A DNA stretch of 64,000 bases from UBA10518 sp022837185 (GCA_034007705.1 JAVEQK010000005.1:1-64000), one strand, 5' to 3'; positions 8,626 to 18,180 are shown, counted from the first letter of the stretch. The notes: a model not told the origin generated them from the sequence alone. Numbers and translations: made by a program.

Positions 8626-9495
8626 ATGCACTATGAGGGAGATATTATCCGGCCGCCCAGCGAAGCCGGTTCGATCATTCTGCAGGCGACGGTCGGCTGT
8701 TCCCACAACCGCTGCACCTTTTGCGGGGCCTATCGGGACAAACGCTTTCGGGTCAAGGACCGGGGCATCATCCTCCAGGACCTCGACTTCGCCGCCGGTC
8801 ACTTCCGGCGCCAGTCCACCCTTTTCCTTGCCGACGGCAACGCCCTGGCAATTCCCCAGGGGGAGCTGGTTGACCTGCTGACCCTGATTCGCGCGAGGCT
8901 CCCCCATGTACGCCGGATCAGCCTTTATGCCAACGCCCGGGACATCCTGGACCGCAGCGCAAGCGACATGGAGCGGCTGCGCCGGCTGGGGCTGCAGCGT
9001 GTGTACATGGGACTGGAAAGCGGGCACGATCCCACCCTCAAGGCAATCGGCAAGGGAGCGGATTCAGCGGAGATGATCCGGGCCGGCAGACAGGTCCGGG
9101 AGGCCGGCATGTTCCTCTCGGTCACTGTGCTGCTCGGCATCGCCGGGATGGAGCACTCCATCGACCATGCCCGGGCCACGGCCCGGGTGCTCAACCGGAT
9201 GCGCCCCAGTCAGATCGCTGTCCTGACCCTGATGCTCCTGGACAACACCCCCCTTGCCGTGCAGTCTGCCCGGGGAATGTTCCGGCTGCCCGACCGTCCC
9301 GGCCTGTTCCGGGAACTGCGCGCCCTGATTGCCGGGCTCGAGGTGGAGAAAACCCTGTTCCAGGCCAATCACGCCTCCAATTATTTTGCCCTTGACGGGC
9401 GCCTGCCCAGGGATAAGAGTGTATTCATCTCCATAATCGACCGGGCCCTGGCCGGAAAGGTCAACGTCAAAACAGAGTCCATGAGGGGACTGTAG
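8626..9495 (+). CDS. Radical SAM protein of unknown substrate
   Basis: A 289-residue stand-alone radical SAM protein. The cluster motif GCSHNRCTFC near residues 24-33 has four residues between the first two cysteines (CX4CX2C) instead of the canonical CX3CX2C; this variant is seen in a group of short YgiQ/Elp3-like radical SAM proteins. Later motifs include RRISLYANARDIL, YMGLESGHD and SVTVLLGIAG, matching the barrel strands of that group. No auxiliary cluster or B12 domain is visible. It sits 23 bases after serC and 13 before rlmN, so they are probably co-transcribed, but the substrate is not deducible. Confidence 0.8.
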   Translation: MHYEGDIIRPPSEAGSIILQATVGCSHNRCTFCGAYRDKRFRVKDRGIILQDLDFAAGHFRRQSTLFLADGNALAIPQGELVDLLTLIRARLPHVRRISLYANARDILDRSASDMERLRRLGLQRVYMGLESGHDPTLKAIGKGADSAEMIRAGRQVREAGMFLSVTVLLGIAGMEHSIDHARATARVLNRMRPSQIAVLTLMLLDNTPLAVQSARGMFRLPDRPGLFRELRALIAGLEVEKTLFQANHASNYFALDGRLPRDKSVFISIIDRALAGKVNVKTESMRGL

Positions 9496-9508
9496 ACTGA
9501 AGAACATC

Positions 9509-10570
9509 ATGCGCACTCCCGACAACAAAACAGATCTGAAAAACCTCAGCCGGCCGCAGCTGGTCCGCTATGTGGAAGAGCTGGGACAGCCGTCATTTCG
9601 GGGCGAGCAGATCCTTGCCTGGCTATATCGTCCCGGGATCACGGATTTTTCCCAGATGACCGACCTGGCCAAGGAGTTTCGGAGCATCCTCTCCCGGCAG
9701 GCAAGGATAAGCCGCTTTGAAAATCCGGTGGTGGAGGAATCCCGGGACGGATCGGTCAAGTTCTGCTTTTCCCTGGAAGACGGGCACACCATCGAGTCGG
9801 TTCTGATCCCGGAGGAAGAGCGCAACACTTTGTGCGTCTCCTCCCAGGCGGGCTGCGCCATGGGCTGTCATTTCTGCGTCACGGGAAAAATGGGCCTGAA
9901 GCGCAATCTCAAACCGGCGGAAATCGTCAACCAGGTCTGCGGGGCGCGCGACTGGATGCTCAGCCGCGGCCGCGGCCGCCTGACCAACCTCGTATTCATG
10001 GGCATGGGCGAACCGCTGGCCAACCTCGATAATCTCCTCACGGCCCTTTCCATCCTCAATGAACAGCGCGGCCTGGATTTTTCCAACCGGCGGATGACGG
10101 TGTCGACCTGCGGTTTAGTTCCGCAGATGATCGAGTTCGGCCGAAAAACGGAGGTCAATCTCGCGGTTTCCCTGCATGCCGTGGACAATGCGACCCGGAC
10201 CATGCTCATGCCCGTCAACAGAACGTATCCCCTCGAGGACCTGCTCGAGGCCTGCAGGCACTACCAGATGAAGAAAAGGCAGCGGATCATGTTTGAATAC
10301 ACCCTGCTGGAAGGCATCAACGACGCTGACGATTCGGCGGTCAGACTGGCGGAGATGCTCAGGGGCATTCCCTGCAAGATAAATCTGCTGGCAATGAACA
10401 GCACCGGAGATGATCGGTTCAGGAGCCCGGCCATGGAGCGCATCCTGAAATTTCAGGACATCCTCAGGCGCCGCGGCTACACGGTCTTTATCCGCCAGAG
10501 CCGCGGTGAAGACATTTCCGCCGCCTGCGGCCAGCTCGCCGGCCGGGTGGAGCAGGCCCTTCCGGGCTAA
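9509..10570 (+). CDS. rlmN: 23S rRNA (A2503-C2) / tRNA methyltransferase RlmN
   Basis: A dual-specificity radical SAM methylase. The radical SAM motif is CAMGCHFC (Cys116, Cys120, Cys123). The two mechanistic cysteines are also present: Cys109 in NTLCVSSQAG and Cys340 near the C-terminus in DISAACGQ. FMGMGEPLAN and the GINDADD segment are diagnostic. 353 residues is normal. It converges with the minus-strand gene at 10575. Confidence 0.95.
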   Translation: MRTPDNKTDLKNLSRPQLVRYVEELGQPSFRGEQILAWLYRPGITDFSQMTDLAKEFRSILSRQARISRFENPVVEESRDGSVKFCFSLEDGHTIESVLIPEEERNTLCVSSQAGCAMGCHFCVTGKMGLKRNLKPAEIVNQVCGARDWMLSRGRGRLTNLVFMGMGEPLANLDNLLTALSILNEQRGLDFSNRRMTVSTCGLVPQMIEFGRKTEVNLAVSLHAVDNATRTMLMPVNRTYPLEDLLEACRHYQMKKRQRIMFEYTLLEGINDADDSAVRLAEMLRGIPCKINLLAMNSTGDDRFRSPAMERILKFQDILRRRGYTVFIRQSRGEDISAACGQLAGRVEQALPG

Positions 10571-10574
10571 TCCG

Positions 10575-11222
10575 TCAGCCCGCGACGAAACGCTGCCGTA
10601 TCCTTTCCAGGGCAAAGGCCAGATTCCTGACCTCCCGCGGCCCTTTTTTCCCGATCGTGATATTATCTTTTCCCGCGCCCAGTTGGTTGGCATACTTAAT
10701 CAAAAGGTTGAACTTTTGCAGCATGACATGGGCATACAGGGAGAAAAAAGCAACGGTGACGAACCAGCCGGTCTCAACGAGCAACAGTGTTCCGACCAGG
10801 GTACGGCCGGGTGGTGAGGCGGCGGAATCGGAGTATGCCGCGTAGAGGTATCCCGCCGCTGCGACGGTGACAAAGGCGAGGAGCATGGTGAGAAGGAAGG
10901 TGGAAAACAGGGGGACCCCCCTGTTCTTCCGCTGCACAGGCTGTCTCGGCGGTTCCGGGTCCTCATCTTCCGAGGCCTCCTGCAGTCCCCCCGAAGGGGA
11001 TAAGACGGCCGGGCCCTGCCGGCCTTCTTCACCAAGGAGGTCAACGGTCGCGGGCGGCTGGTTTCCGGTTTTTTTTTTCGAGAGCAGAGGCCTGGACAGG
11101 TCGGCCTTGTCAATGATGATGATGTGACCGCACTGATTGCAGGTGAAGCGAGCCCTCCGTCCGGTGATTCTCGATTCGTCAACATTATATTTTTTTGCGC
11201 AGTCTTCGCAGATAACCAGCAT
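10575..11222 (-). CDS. Zinc-ribbon membrane protein with HAMP-like tail
   Basis: The first 35 residues form an MJ0042-type zinc ribbon: CEDC followed by CNQC. Two hydrophobic segments follow (about 108-130 and 145-168) around a short loop. The C-terminal 45 residues (NLLIKYANQLGAG...) look like a HAMP-like amphipathic helix pair after the second segment. No catalytic module is present. Zinc-ribbon plus membrane architecture of this kind is common in Desulfobacterota and Myxococcota proteins without known function. The upstream 170 bases separate it from the HD-GYP gene end. Confidence 0.6.
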   Translation of the reverse strand: MLVICEDCAKKYNVDESRITGRRARFTCNQCGHIIIIDKADLSRPLLSKKKTGNQPPATVDLLGEEGRQGPAVLSPSGGLQEASEDEDPEPPRQPVQRKNRGVPLFSTFLLTMLLAFVTVAAAGYLYAAYSDSAASPPGRTLVGTLLLVETGWFVTVAFFSLYAHVMLQKFNLLIKYANQLGAGKDNITIGKKGPREVRNLAFALERIRQRFVAG

Positions 11223-11389
11223 GTGTCGCGTCTCCCTTGCCTGCCGGAGTCGGCAGGCTGTGCCTGCGGCTCCGCTGAAAACAGGAAATATAACTATTTC
11301 ATATTGTTACCACAATATCATCTTATCCGTACCCGGGTCAAATGAAAAAGTCCGGGACAGGCAGGGCAGGAAGAGCCTCCCGCAGCGGC

Positions 11390-13567
11390 TTAATAATTTA
11401 TCTGCCGGCGCAGATACTGCCGGTAGAAATTTCCCTCCATGGGGTAGGATTTATTCAGAAACTCGATGTAGTTGATGTTGTTCTCTATGGCCTTGAGGTA
11501 CAGATTCTCGTTGATGTTCCACCTTTGGATGAAGTGGTGCAGCACCGCGTGGACAATGCCGTCAAAACCATCAAACAGCCTTTTCCTGATGACCTGCTGA
11601 AAAAAGGAGACTGTCTGCTGATAGATGTCGGCGGTTGATTCATAACCCGGGACCCCGCCCTCTTTCAGTTCGTCAAACAGCAGCGGCAGCCGTTCGAGAT
11701 ACACCCGGTCCGCCATCTGGGCGATGATATCAGCCGTTCCCAGAATATACCCCATCAGCCTGACTTCATCGGACTCGAACCGCAGGCCGCGTGGGTCATT
11801 GCTCAGCTTGGTGCATTGAATCATCTGGGCGCACCGCCTGCCGGTCAGTTCGGGACGACCCACTGCGTTGAGATATTCCTGGACAAAAAGAATGGAGCGT
11901 TCTTCATGAAAGCGGGTATACTTTGCCCCGGTCCCCTCGTTGTCGCTTTTTTTCTGAATGAGACCGCTGTCATGAAAGAAGGCGGCGACAATGCCGCATT
12001 CGATCATTTCCCACGAAAAGCGGGTCCGGTCCCGCAGATGCTTGCCATGGACGAGGCGGATGAGGGCGAGCGCCACGGCCATGGTATGATCGAGGTTGTG
12101 GTAGGAGGTGTTGTTGGCCTGATAGCCGGGAAATTCTCCGTTGAAGATCCTCTGAATGTTGTCAAAGACGAGCTCGAGAAAATCAAAGCTGCAATCATCG
12201 GCGATCATTGCGGCGATGTGCTTGATCTCCTTGAAGATATCCTCCGGACAACCGCAGGCCAGCTGCTGCTCCCTGACAATGTTCGGATTGTTCAGGGCCG
12301 AGAGCGAGGGAGATTTGATGCCGCCGCCGGAAGGAATGTCCTTGTACCGTTCCTGGATCGCTTCAATGGTGACTGTTATCTTGAACAGGGCGTCAACCAG
12401 TTCGGGATCGAAGTGCCGGCCTGATTCTTCCCTGATGAAGGTATATATCTCATCCATGGACCAGGCTCTCTTGTAGATCCGTTTGCTGGCCAGCGCATCG
12501 AACACGTCGGCCAGGGCGACGATTCGTGCCGCCAGGGGAATATCCTCTCCCTTTTTGGGACTGCTGCTCCTGTCGTGCAGGACGATGCAGCCGGAATAGT
12601 GGCCGGGATACCCTGATCCATCCCAGCGTTCATGGTGGTTCAGGGCAATCTCCCGGCACATCCTGTCCAGTTCGGACGTTGTGTTTTCAAAAAGATTGGC
12701 CCCGTAGATGGTATGCAGCTTGACGAGCTCAAATTCATCCTCGCTCAGCCTGCCCGGTTTTTTCAGGATTTCGTCGGGAATCCCTATTTTGCCGACATCG
12801 TGCAGCATGGCGGCGGTCCGCAGGAGATCGCTGTACTGCCTCATCTCGAGCGGATCGATATTCCTGTCCCGGGCCCATTGCCGGTAAATCTCCGCCGAGA
12901 TGCTGCTGACCCGCTGCACATGGGCGGCGGTTTCTCCGGGATCATGCATTTCCGCCATGCGGATCATCCGCAGGATAAGCTCCTGGTTCCACTTGCCCCG
13001 TTCAATGGCGGCGGCGGCGTACCCGGCAAACCGGGCGATATAATTTCGGATTTCCGGCGAAAAGGATGCGGGCCGGTTCCCGCCGTCCCGGGCATTGATG
13101 AGCTCCATGACGCCGACAAGCGTGTTGCCCAGGGTCTTGAGCGGCAGGGCAAAGACCGACCTGGTGCGATAGCCGGTCTTGCGGTCAAAGAAGGAATTGA
13201 AGGCAAACGGGAGGCCGGGCGGCAGGTCATAGGCGTCATCTATGACGATCTGCTCGCCGGTCGCCGCACAGTATCCCACGATCGACGTTTTGTCGATGGG
13301 GATCGTGTAGTACCGGTAATGGGAGGCGATGACGTCATTGTTGACCGCCGGGGTATCCGATTGGACGAAATTGAAGGTCAGGCCGGACTGGCCGGTCAGG
13401 AAAATTGTCCCGGCATCGGCGTTGGCGAGCTTTCTTGCCTCCAGCAGGACCGTATCCAGAATGGAATTGATGTCCTTCAACTGCTGGAGGTTGTCCATGG
13501 TCCGCAGGATGGTCGTCTCGATTTCGGTGCTGTTCATGTTCTGTTCAGCCGGTCGTCCGCCGGGCAT
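11390..13567 (-). CDS. GAF - HD-GYP - HD signalling phosphodiesterase
   Basis: Three modules in 725 residues: an N-terminal GAF domain (about 30-185), a complete HD-GYP domain with MLHDVGKIGIPDEIL, HHERWDGSGYP and IVALADVFDAL (about 195-390), and a second metal-dependent HD phosphohydrolase-like domain (YHNLDH, FFHDSGLI; about 440-660). HD-GYP proteins hydrolyse cyclic di-GMP or cGAMP; all key residues of the first HD are visible. The second HD resembles the PDEase-type fold. No transmembrane segment is seen, so it is cytosolic. The start is uncertain: the ATG at 13567 has AGGA seven bases upstream; TTG 13609 and ATG 13537 are alternatives. Confidence 0.85.
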   Translation of the reverse strand: MPGGRPAEQNMNSTEIETTILRTMDNLQQLKDINSILDTVLLEARKLANADAGTIFLTGQSGLTFNFVQSDTPAVNNDVIASHYRYYTIPIDKTSIVGYCAATGEQIVIDDAYDLPPGLPFAFNSFFDRKTGYRTRSVFALPLKTLGNTLVGVMELINARDGGNRPASFSPEIRNYIARFAGYAAAAIERGKWNQELILRMIRMAEMHDPGETAAHVQRVSSISAEIYRQWARDRNIDPLEMRQYSDLLRTAAMLHDVGKIGIPDEILKKPGRLSEDEFELVKLHTIYGANLFENTTSELDRMCREIALNHHERWDGSGYPGHYSGCIVLHDRSSSPKKGEDIPLAARIVALADVFDALASKRIYKRAWSMDEIYTFIREESGRHFDPELVDALFKITVTIEAIQERYKDIPSGGGIKSPSLSALNNPNIVREQQLACGCPEDIFKEIKHIAAMIADDCSFDFLELVFDNIQRIFNGEFPGYQANNTSYHNLDHTMAVALALIRLVHGKHLRDRTRFSWEMIECGIVAAFFHDSGLIQKKSDNEGTGAKYTRFHEERSILFVQEYLNAVGRPELTGRRCAQMIQCTKLSNDPRGLRFESDEVRLMGYILGTADIIAQMADRVYLERLPLLFDELKEGGVPGYESTADIYQQTVSFFQQVIRKRLFDGFDGIVHAVLHHFIQRWNINENLYLKAIENNINYIEFLNKSYPMEGNFYRQYLRRQINY

Positions 13568-13621
13568 GGCAGTCCTGTTCATACGGGACGCAGAGATGGA
13601 GGGCGGCAAGGCGGGACGGAA

Positions 13622-14200
13622 TCATCGGGCCGCGGTTTTTTTCAGCAGCCAGGCCATGTTCCTGCCCAGCACCCGCATGGTCTGGACACCCTCCTCGTCC
13701 CCGGCCACTTCTCCTTTTTCCCGGCCGACGCCGAAGTTCCAGTAGCTCGATCCGACAATGATCATCTGGCCGATGGTGAAAAAATGGTTGATGGTGTCAA
13801 AGACGTGGATGGCCCCGCCCCGCCTGTGGGCGACCACCGCGGCCCCGATCTTGCGTTTGAACATGTCGCCGTTGGCCCTCGAGGTCATGCCGGCGCGGTC
13901 GATGAGTGCCTTGAGTTCGGTGCTCACGTCGGCGAAATAGGTGGGGGAGGCAAGAATGATCCCGTCCGCGGCCTCCATTTTTTCGATGCATTCATTGATG
14001 CAGTCCGTATCGACCACGCAGCGGCGGTTCTTCCTCTCAAAGCACTGGTAGCACGCTATGCAGCCGTGGGGGTGCTTGCCCGACAACTGGATGAGTTCGG
14101 TGTCTATGCCTTCCCTGTTCAGTTCGTCAAAGACATAATTGACCAGCATTGCCGTGTTGCCGTCTTTTCGCGCGCTGCCGTTGAATGCTGTGACTTTCAT
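13622..14200 (-). CDS. Iron-sulfur flavoprotein / NADPH-dependent FMN reductase family
   Basis: A 192-residue flavodoxin-fold protein: FNGSARKDGNTAMLV binds the FMN phosphate, GCIACYQCFERKNRRC provides the compact cysteine motif of archaeal and clostridial iron-sulfur flavoproteins, and ASPTYFADVSTELKALIDR is the second flavin contact. Such proteins carry FMN and often a [4Fe-4S] cluster and pass electrons from ferredoxin to O2, H2O2 or unknown acceptors. The neighbouring small ferredoxin gene upstream on the same strand could be its partner. Confidence 0.83.
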   Translation of the reverse strand: MKVTAFNGSARKDGNTAMLVNYVFDELNREGIDTELIQLSGKHPHGCIACYQCFERKNRRCVVDTDCINECIEKMEAADGIILASPTYFADVSTELKALIDRAGMTSRANGDMFKRKIGAAVVAHRRGGAIHVFDTINHFFTIGQMIIVGSSYWNFGVGREKGEVAGDEEGVQTMRVLGRNMAWLLKKTAAR

Positions 14201-14361
14201 GATTGTTCCCGTTTCGTTGGTTGTCGATGATTGGGGCGAAGGCCCAAGGGTCGGGCGTTACCGCGCCTGCCCGCTGCCGTTTTCTCCCCGCCGCCCGCAG
14301 GGAAGCCTTTACAGATCGTCCTCATCGTCCAGGATGGCCCGCGGTAACTGTTCGATACGAA

Positions 14362-14742
14362 TCATTTTACCTTTTTCAACCCCCAGGTCAAACGCCATTT
14401 TGTTCTTTTTCGGGAATCAGGGGGAATTCGTGCGAGCAGGGCCGCCGTCGGGTGCTCAAGGGAAACCTGGCGGCTGAGTACGCCGATGACCCAGCTGGTG
14501 GGGGACTGTTCGACCAGGGTTGAATTGATCACCAGCAGGCTGTCGGCAGCGGTGATCCGGGGATAGCCGCGGGCATCGGTTGTGATGATTTTTTTCGGAC
14601 AGAATGGTGTGCACAAACCGCACTGTTTGCACCAGGCCGTGAAAAACGACACCGCGAAAAGCTTCTTTGGCTTTTTCCCGACCGGGGCGGTGGATCCGGC
14701 AACGAGCCGGCTCTCTCCCCCGGCGGGGGATTTTTTGATCAT
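14362..14742 (-). CDS. Ferredoxin-like protein with only one [4Fe-4S] motif, probably truncated or frameshifted
   Basis: The first 65 residues resemble the delta-type ferredoxin of 2-oxoacid oxidoreductases: CKQCGLCTPFCPKK, then TTDARGYPRIT. In that family a second CxxCxxCxxxCP block follows; here it is replaced by a cysteine-free tail ending in basic residues. Neither other frame restores a second cluster. A 29-codon open stretch in another frame (14398-14309, MAFDLGVEKG... to ...DDEDDL) overlaps the 3' end and could be the original C-terminus after a frameshift. No other subunits of a 2-oxoacid oxidoreductase lie nearby. It may be a functional one-cluster protein or a decaying gene. Confidence 0.5.
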   Translation of the reverse strand: MIKKSPAGGESRLVAGSTAPVGKKPKKLFAVSFFTAWCKQCGLCTPFCPKKIITTDARGYPRITAADSLLVINSTLVEQSPTSWVIGVLSRQVSLEHPTAALLARIPPDSRKRTKWRLTWGLKKVK

Positions 14743-15037
14743 TTTGGATAAATCTGAGAAAACGAACGTGTTGGAAAAATGTGTCCCGTATGGTAATGGC
14801 TTACCGTTTTACGGAAGAAAAATCAAGGAAGCCGCTGCAATGGGGCTGCCCGATGCAATCGGTAATCCATGGCCGCATAACATCGAGTCCCGCCGGGAGA
14901 CGGCGGGTGATACCGCAAAACGACCGGAAAACAAAGGCGGACCGGCCATCCTGCCACTTTCTCCTCCATCTCCTTCTCCGGGAACAGACAAACCCGCCTC
15001 CAGGTCCCGGGAAACTTGCCCGCCGGGCACAATGGTG
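14743..15037. other. Intergenic region without recognised gene
   Basis: About 400 bases separate the ferredoxin-like gene from uspA. Open frames here show no family resemblance, and nothing repeat-like or RNA-like was seen. The part nearest uspA holds the promoter given separately. Confidence 0.5.
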
Positions 15038-15067
15038 TTTACTTTATGAGTCATTTCAGCGTATAAT
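15038..15067 (+). promoter_or_regulatory. uspA-glgP-pfk promoter
   Basis: TTTACT (15038-15043), an 18-base spacer and a perfect TATAAT (15062-15067) lie about 78 bases before the uspA ATG. This is the best sigma-70-like promoter in the region and would drive the three-gene carbon operon. Confidence 0.6.
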
Positions 15068-15144
15068 ACGTTTTAGTGAACAGTGAAAGGACGGCTTCAA
15101 ACTCCCGGCTTTCCGGGTGAACCTTTCCCCGAGAGGAGACGCTC

Positions 15145-15636
15145 ATGCTCAACATTCGTAAAGTTATGGTGCCCACCGCCTTTTACACTCATGCCGGCGA
15201 ACTCATCCGCTACGCGGCCGGTCTGGCCAAAGCTTTCCAGGCCGAACTGATGGTGGTGAACATTATCAACGTGCGGGATATCGAAACGCTGCAGCGGGCC
15301 AGTTCCTACGGTACCATTATCAGTGACGAACAGTACGTAAAACTGACCGAAGATGAACGCCGCCAGGAAATCGCCAACCTGCTCGAGGGTGTCGACTTTC
15401 CCGCCGACAAGGTCCGGATAATCTTCCGCATCGGCCACCCCGCCGATGCCCTGATGCAGCTGGCGGTCGAGGAAAATGTCGATATGATCGTCATGGGCAT
15501 CCGGGATCGCTCCGATTTTATGCATACCTTCACCGGCTCGGTTGCCGACCGGCTCTTTCGCCGCTCCCCCGTCACCATCGTTTCGTTCCGGGACGAAAAA
15601 AACGCCGAACACCTGCGCAAGCGGCTGAAATTATAA
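15145..15636 (+). CDS. Universal stress protein, UspA family
   Basis: A 163-residue single-domain Usp. VMVPTAFYTHAGELIRYAA at the start and the ATP-binding type signature GIRDRSDF...TGSVADRLFRRSPVTIV at the end are clear. ATP-binding Usp proteins act as energy- and stress-linked regulators. GAGAGGAG precedes the ATG. Forty bases separate it from glgP, and a promoter lies only upstream of this gene, so stress control of glycogen breakdown is a reasonable inference. Confidence 0.88.
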   Translation: MLNIRKVMVPTAFYTHAGELIRYAAGLAKAFQAELMVVNIINVRDIETLQRASSYGTIISDEQYVKLTEDERRQEIANLLEGVDFPADKVRIIFRIGHPADALMQLAVEENVDMIVMGIRDRSDFMHTFTGSVADRLFRRSPVTIVSFRDEKNAEHLRKRLKL

Positions 15637-15676
15637 GGCCGACCGGCCAGCCTTCCTCAAAGAAAAACGGTTCGCA

Positions 15677-18175
15677 ATGCCAGTCCAGCATAAAGTTATA
15701 GCCATTCCCGAATCGTGTCCGGACATCCGTACCGGGACCAGCAAGGAAACCCTCAGAAAGGCCTTTCTGGAAAATCTTTTCTATGTGCAGGGACGCGCCC
15801 TGCTGGAAAACGCCACCAGAAACGATCTCTACATGGCCCTGGCGTATACCATCCGCGATCGGCTTCTCCAGGGCTGGCTCCACTCCCTGAGCCGGTATTT
15901 CAATAATGATACCAAGGTCGTGTTTTTCCTGTCGGCCGAGTACCTGCCCGGTCCCCACCTGGCCAACAACCTCCTCAACCTCGACCTGCAGAACCAGGTC
16001 CGCGGGGCCATGGCCGATTTGGATTTTGATGTCGAAGACCTGATCGAACAGGAAGAGGAACCGGGACTCGGCAACGGAGGCCTGGGAAGGCTGGCGGCCT
16101 GCTTCATGGACTCCCTGGCGACCATGCAGCGGCCGGCCATCGGCTACGGCATCCGCTACGAATTCGGCATTTTCGACCAGATCATCCGTAACGGCTGGCA
16201 GGAGGAGATTACGGACAAATGGCTGCGGTTCGGCAACCCATGGGAAATTCCCAGGCCCGATGACACCTGTCAGGTGGGTTTCGGCGGGCACACGGAAGCA
16301 TACACCGACGCGGCGGGAAACCGGCGGATTCGATGGATTCCCGGCCTGGTGGTCAATGGTGTTCCCTTTGACACCCCGATCCCGGGATACAGGGTGAACA
16401 ATGTCAACGTGCTGCGCTTGTGGAAGGCGGAGGCGACGGAGTCGTTCAATTTTCAGGCCTTCAATGTCGGCGATTATTACGGCGCGGTGGAAGCCAAGGT
16501 GGTGGCCGAGAACATTTCCAAGGTGCTGTACCCCAATGACCAGGCTTTTCAGGGCAAGCAGCTCCGCCTCACCCAACAGTATTTTTTTGTCTCCTGTTCG
16601 CTCCAGGATGTCATCCGTACGCATCTCCGGCGGGGAAAATCCGTCGAGACCATTCCCAGGAACTGGGCCGGCCAGCTCAACGACACCCATCCCTCCATCG
16701 CGGTCGCGGAAATGATGCGGCTGCTGGTCGACCAGTACCAGGTCGACTGGAATGCAGCCTGGGACCTGACCAGGGAAACATTCAACTACACCAATCATAC
16801 CCTGCTGCCGGAGGCCCTGGAAAAGTGGCCCGTGCACCTGTTTGAAAAGGAACTGCCGAGGCATCTGCAGATCATATACGAGATCAACCAGCGGTTTCTC
16901 GACAAGGTCAGGCTGCGCTATCCCGGCAACAATAAACTGCTTTCCAGGGTTTCGCTGATTGAGGAGACCGATCCCCGTTACGTGCGCATGGCCAACCTGG
17001 CCGTGGTCGGCAGCCACGCGGTCAACGGCGTGGCCGCCATGCATACCCAGCTGGTCAAGAACACCCATTTCGCCGACTTCTTCTCCATGGATCCGGAGAA
17101 GTTCCACAACATCACCAACGGCGTGACTCCCCGGCGCTGGATCATGCTGAGCAACCCGGCCCTGTCCAACCTGATTGACTCGGCCATCGGTCATAGCTGG
17201 AGCACCAACCTGGAATTGCTCAGCAACCTCGAGCCCCTGGCGGACGACGAACATTTCCAGAAAAAATGGATGAAGGTCAAGCTGGAAAACAAGAAGAACC
17301 TGGCCGCCTACATCAAAGACAAGACGGGTCTGACCGTCGATCCGGCCTCCCTGTTCGATATCCAGGTCAAAAGGATACACGAGTACAAACGGCAGCATCT
17401 GAACGTACTCCATATCCTGACCAGGTATCACCGCATCAAGCAGGATCCGGACATCAACATGGTGCCCAGGACCTTTATTTTCGGCGGCAAGGCCGCCCCC
17501 GGCTACTCCATGGCCAAGCTGATCATCAAGCTGATCAATTCGGTTGCCGAGATTATCAATTCCGACGAAGATGTCGGCGACCGGCTGAAGGTCGTTTTCA
17601 TTCCCGATTTCAACGTCAAGGTCGGTCAGAGGATTTATCCGTCCGCGGATCTGTCCGAGCAGATATCCACCGCCGGCAAGGAGGCCTCCGGCACCGGCAA
17701 CATGAAGTTCTCCCTCAACGGGGCGCTGACCATCGGCACCCTCGACGGCGCCAATGTCGAAATACGTGAGGCCGTCGGGTGGGAAAACTTTTTCCTTTTC
17801 GGCCTGACCGTGGACAAGGCGCAGCAGTTGGACAACAGCGGCTACATCCCCTACTCCTTTTACGAGAACAACCTGGAACTGCGGGCCGTCCTGGACCTGC
17901 TGCGCGACGGCTACTTTTCCCACGGGGATGCCGGCCTGTTCAAACCCCTTTGCGACCACCTCCTCTATCACGATGATTATTTTGTCCTGGCCGATTATGA
18001 TGCCTACCTGCAGTGTCAGGAAAAAGTCGACAGGGCGTGGCTGAATCCGGTCAGGTGGGCGAAGATGTCCATCATCAACACCGCCCGCACGGGGTATTTT
18101 TCCTCCGACCGGGCCATAGAGGAATACTGCAACTTTATCTGGAAGGTCAAACCTTCGGAGATCGATACACTGTGA
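15677..18175 (+). CDS. glgP: Glycogen phosphorylase
   Basis: An 832-residue GT35 phosphorylase that releases glucose-1-phosphate from alpha-1,4-glucan. FLSAEYLPGPHLANNL, EEEPGLGNGGLGRLAACFMD, NDTHPSIAVAEMMR and the PLP site EASGTGNMKFSLNGA with the Schiff-base lysine at about residue 677 are all intact. The length matches the bacterial family. Its stop is followed five bases later by the pfk ATG, so the two are tightly coupled and together feed stored glycogen into glycolysis. Confidence 0.96.
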   Translation: MPVQHKVIAIPESCPDIRTGTSKETLRKAFLENLFYVQGRALLENATRNDLYMALAYTIRDRLLQGWLHSLSRYFNNDTKVVFFLSAEYLPGPHLANNLLNLDLQNQVRGAMADLDFDVEDLIEQEEEPGLGNGGLGRLAACFMDSLATMQRPAIGYGIRYEFGIFDQIIRNGWQEEITDKWLRFGNPWEIPRPDDTCQVGFGGHTEAYTDAAGNRRIRWIPGLVVNGVPFDTPIPGYRVNNVNVLRLWKAEATESFNFQAFNVGDYYGAVEAKVVAENISKVLYPNDQAFQGKQLRLTQQYFFVSCSLQDVIRTHLRRGKSVETIPRNWAGQLNDTHPSIAVAEMMRLLVDQYQVDWNAAWDLTRETFNYTNHTLLPEALEKWPVHLFEKELPRHLQIIYEINQRFLDKVRLRYPGNNKLLSRVSLIEETDPRYVRMANLAVVGSHAVNGVAAMHTQLVKNTHFADFFSMDPEKFHNITNGVTPRRWIMLSNPALSNLIDSAIGHSWSTNLELLSNLEPLADDEHFQKKWMKVKLENKKNLAAYIKDKTGLTVDPASLFDIQVKRIHEYKRQHLNVLHILTRYHRIKQDPDINMVPRTFIFGGKAAPGYSMAKLIIKLINSVAEIINSDEDVGDRLKVVFIPDFNVKVGQRIYPSADLSEQISTAGKEASGTGNMKFSLNGALTIGTLDGANVEIREAVGWENFFLFGLTVDKAQQLDNSGYIPYSFYENNLELRAVLDLLRDGYFSHGDAGLFKPLCDHLLYHDDYFVLADYDAYLQCQEKVDRAWLNPVRWAKMSIINTARTGYFSSDRAIEEYCNFIWKVKPSEIDTL

Positions 18176-18180
18176 TAACC

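Noticed and set aside
8604..8628. tRNA T-arm-like sequence GGTTCGATCCC
   Set aside because: No matching acceptor stem, D-arm or anticodon arm is nearby, and the T-stem does not pair fully.
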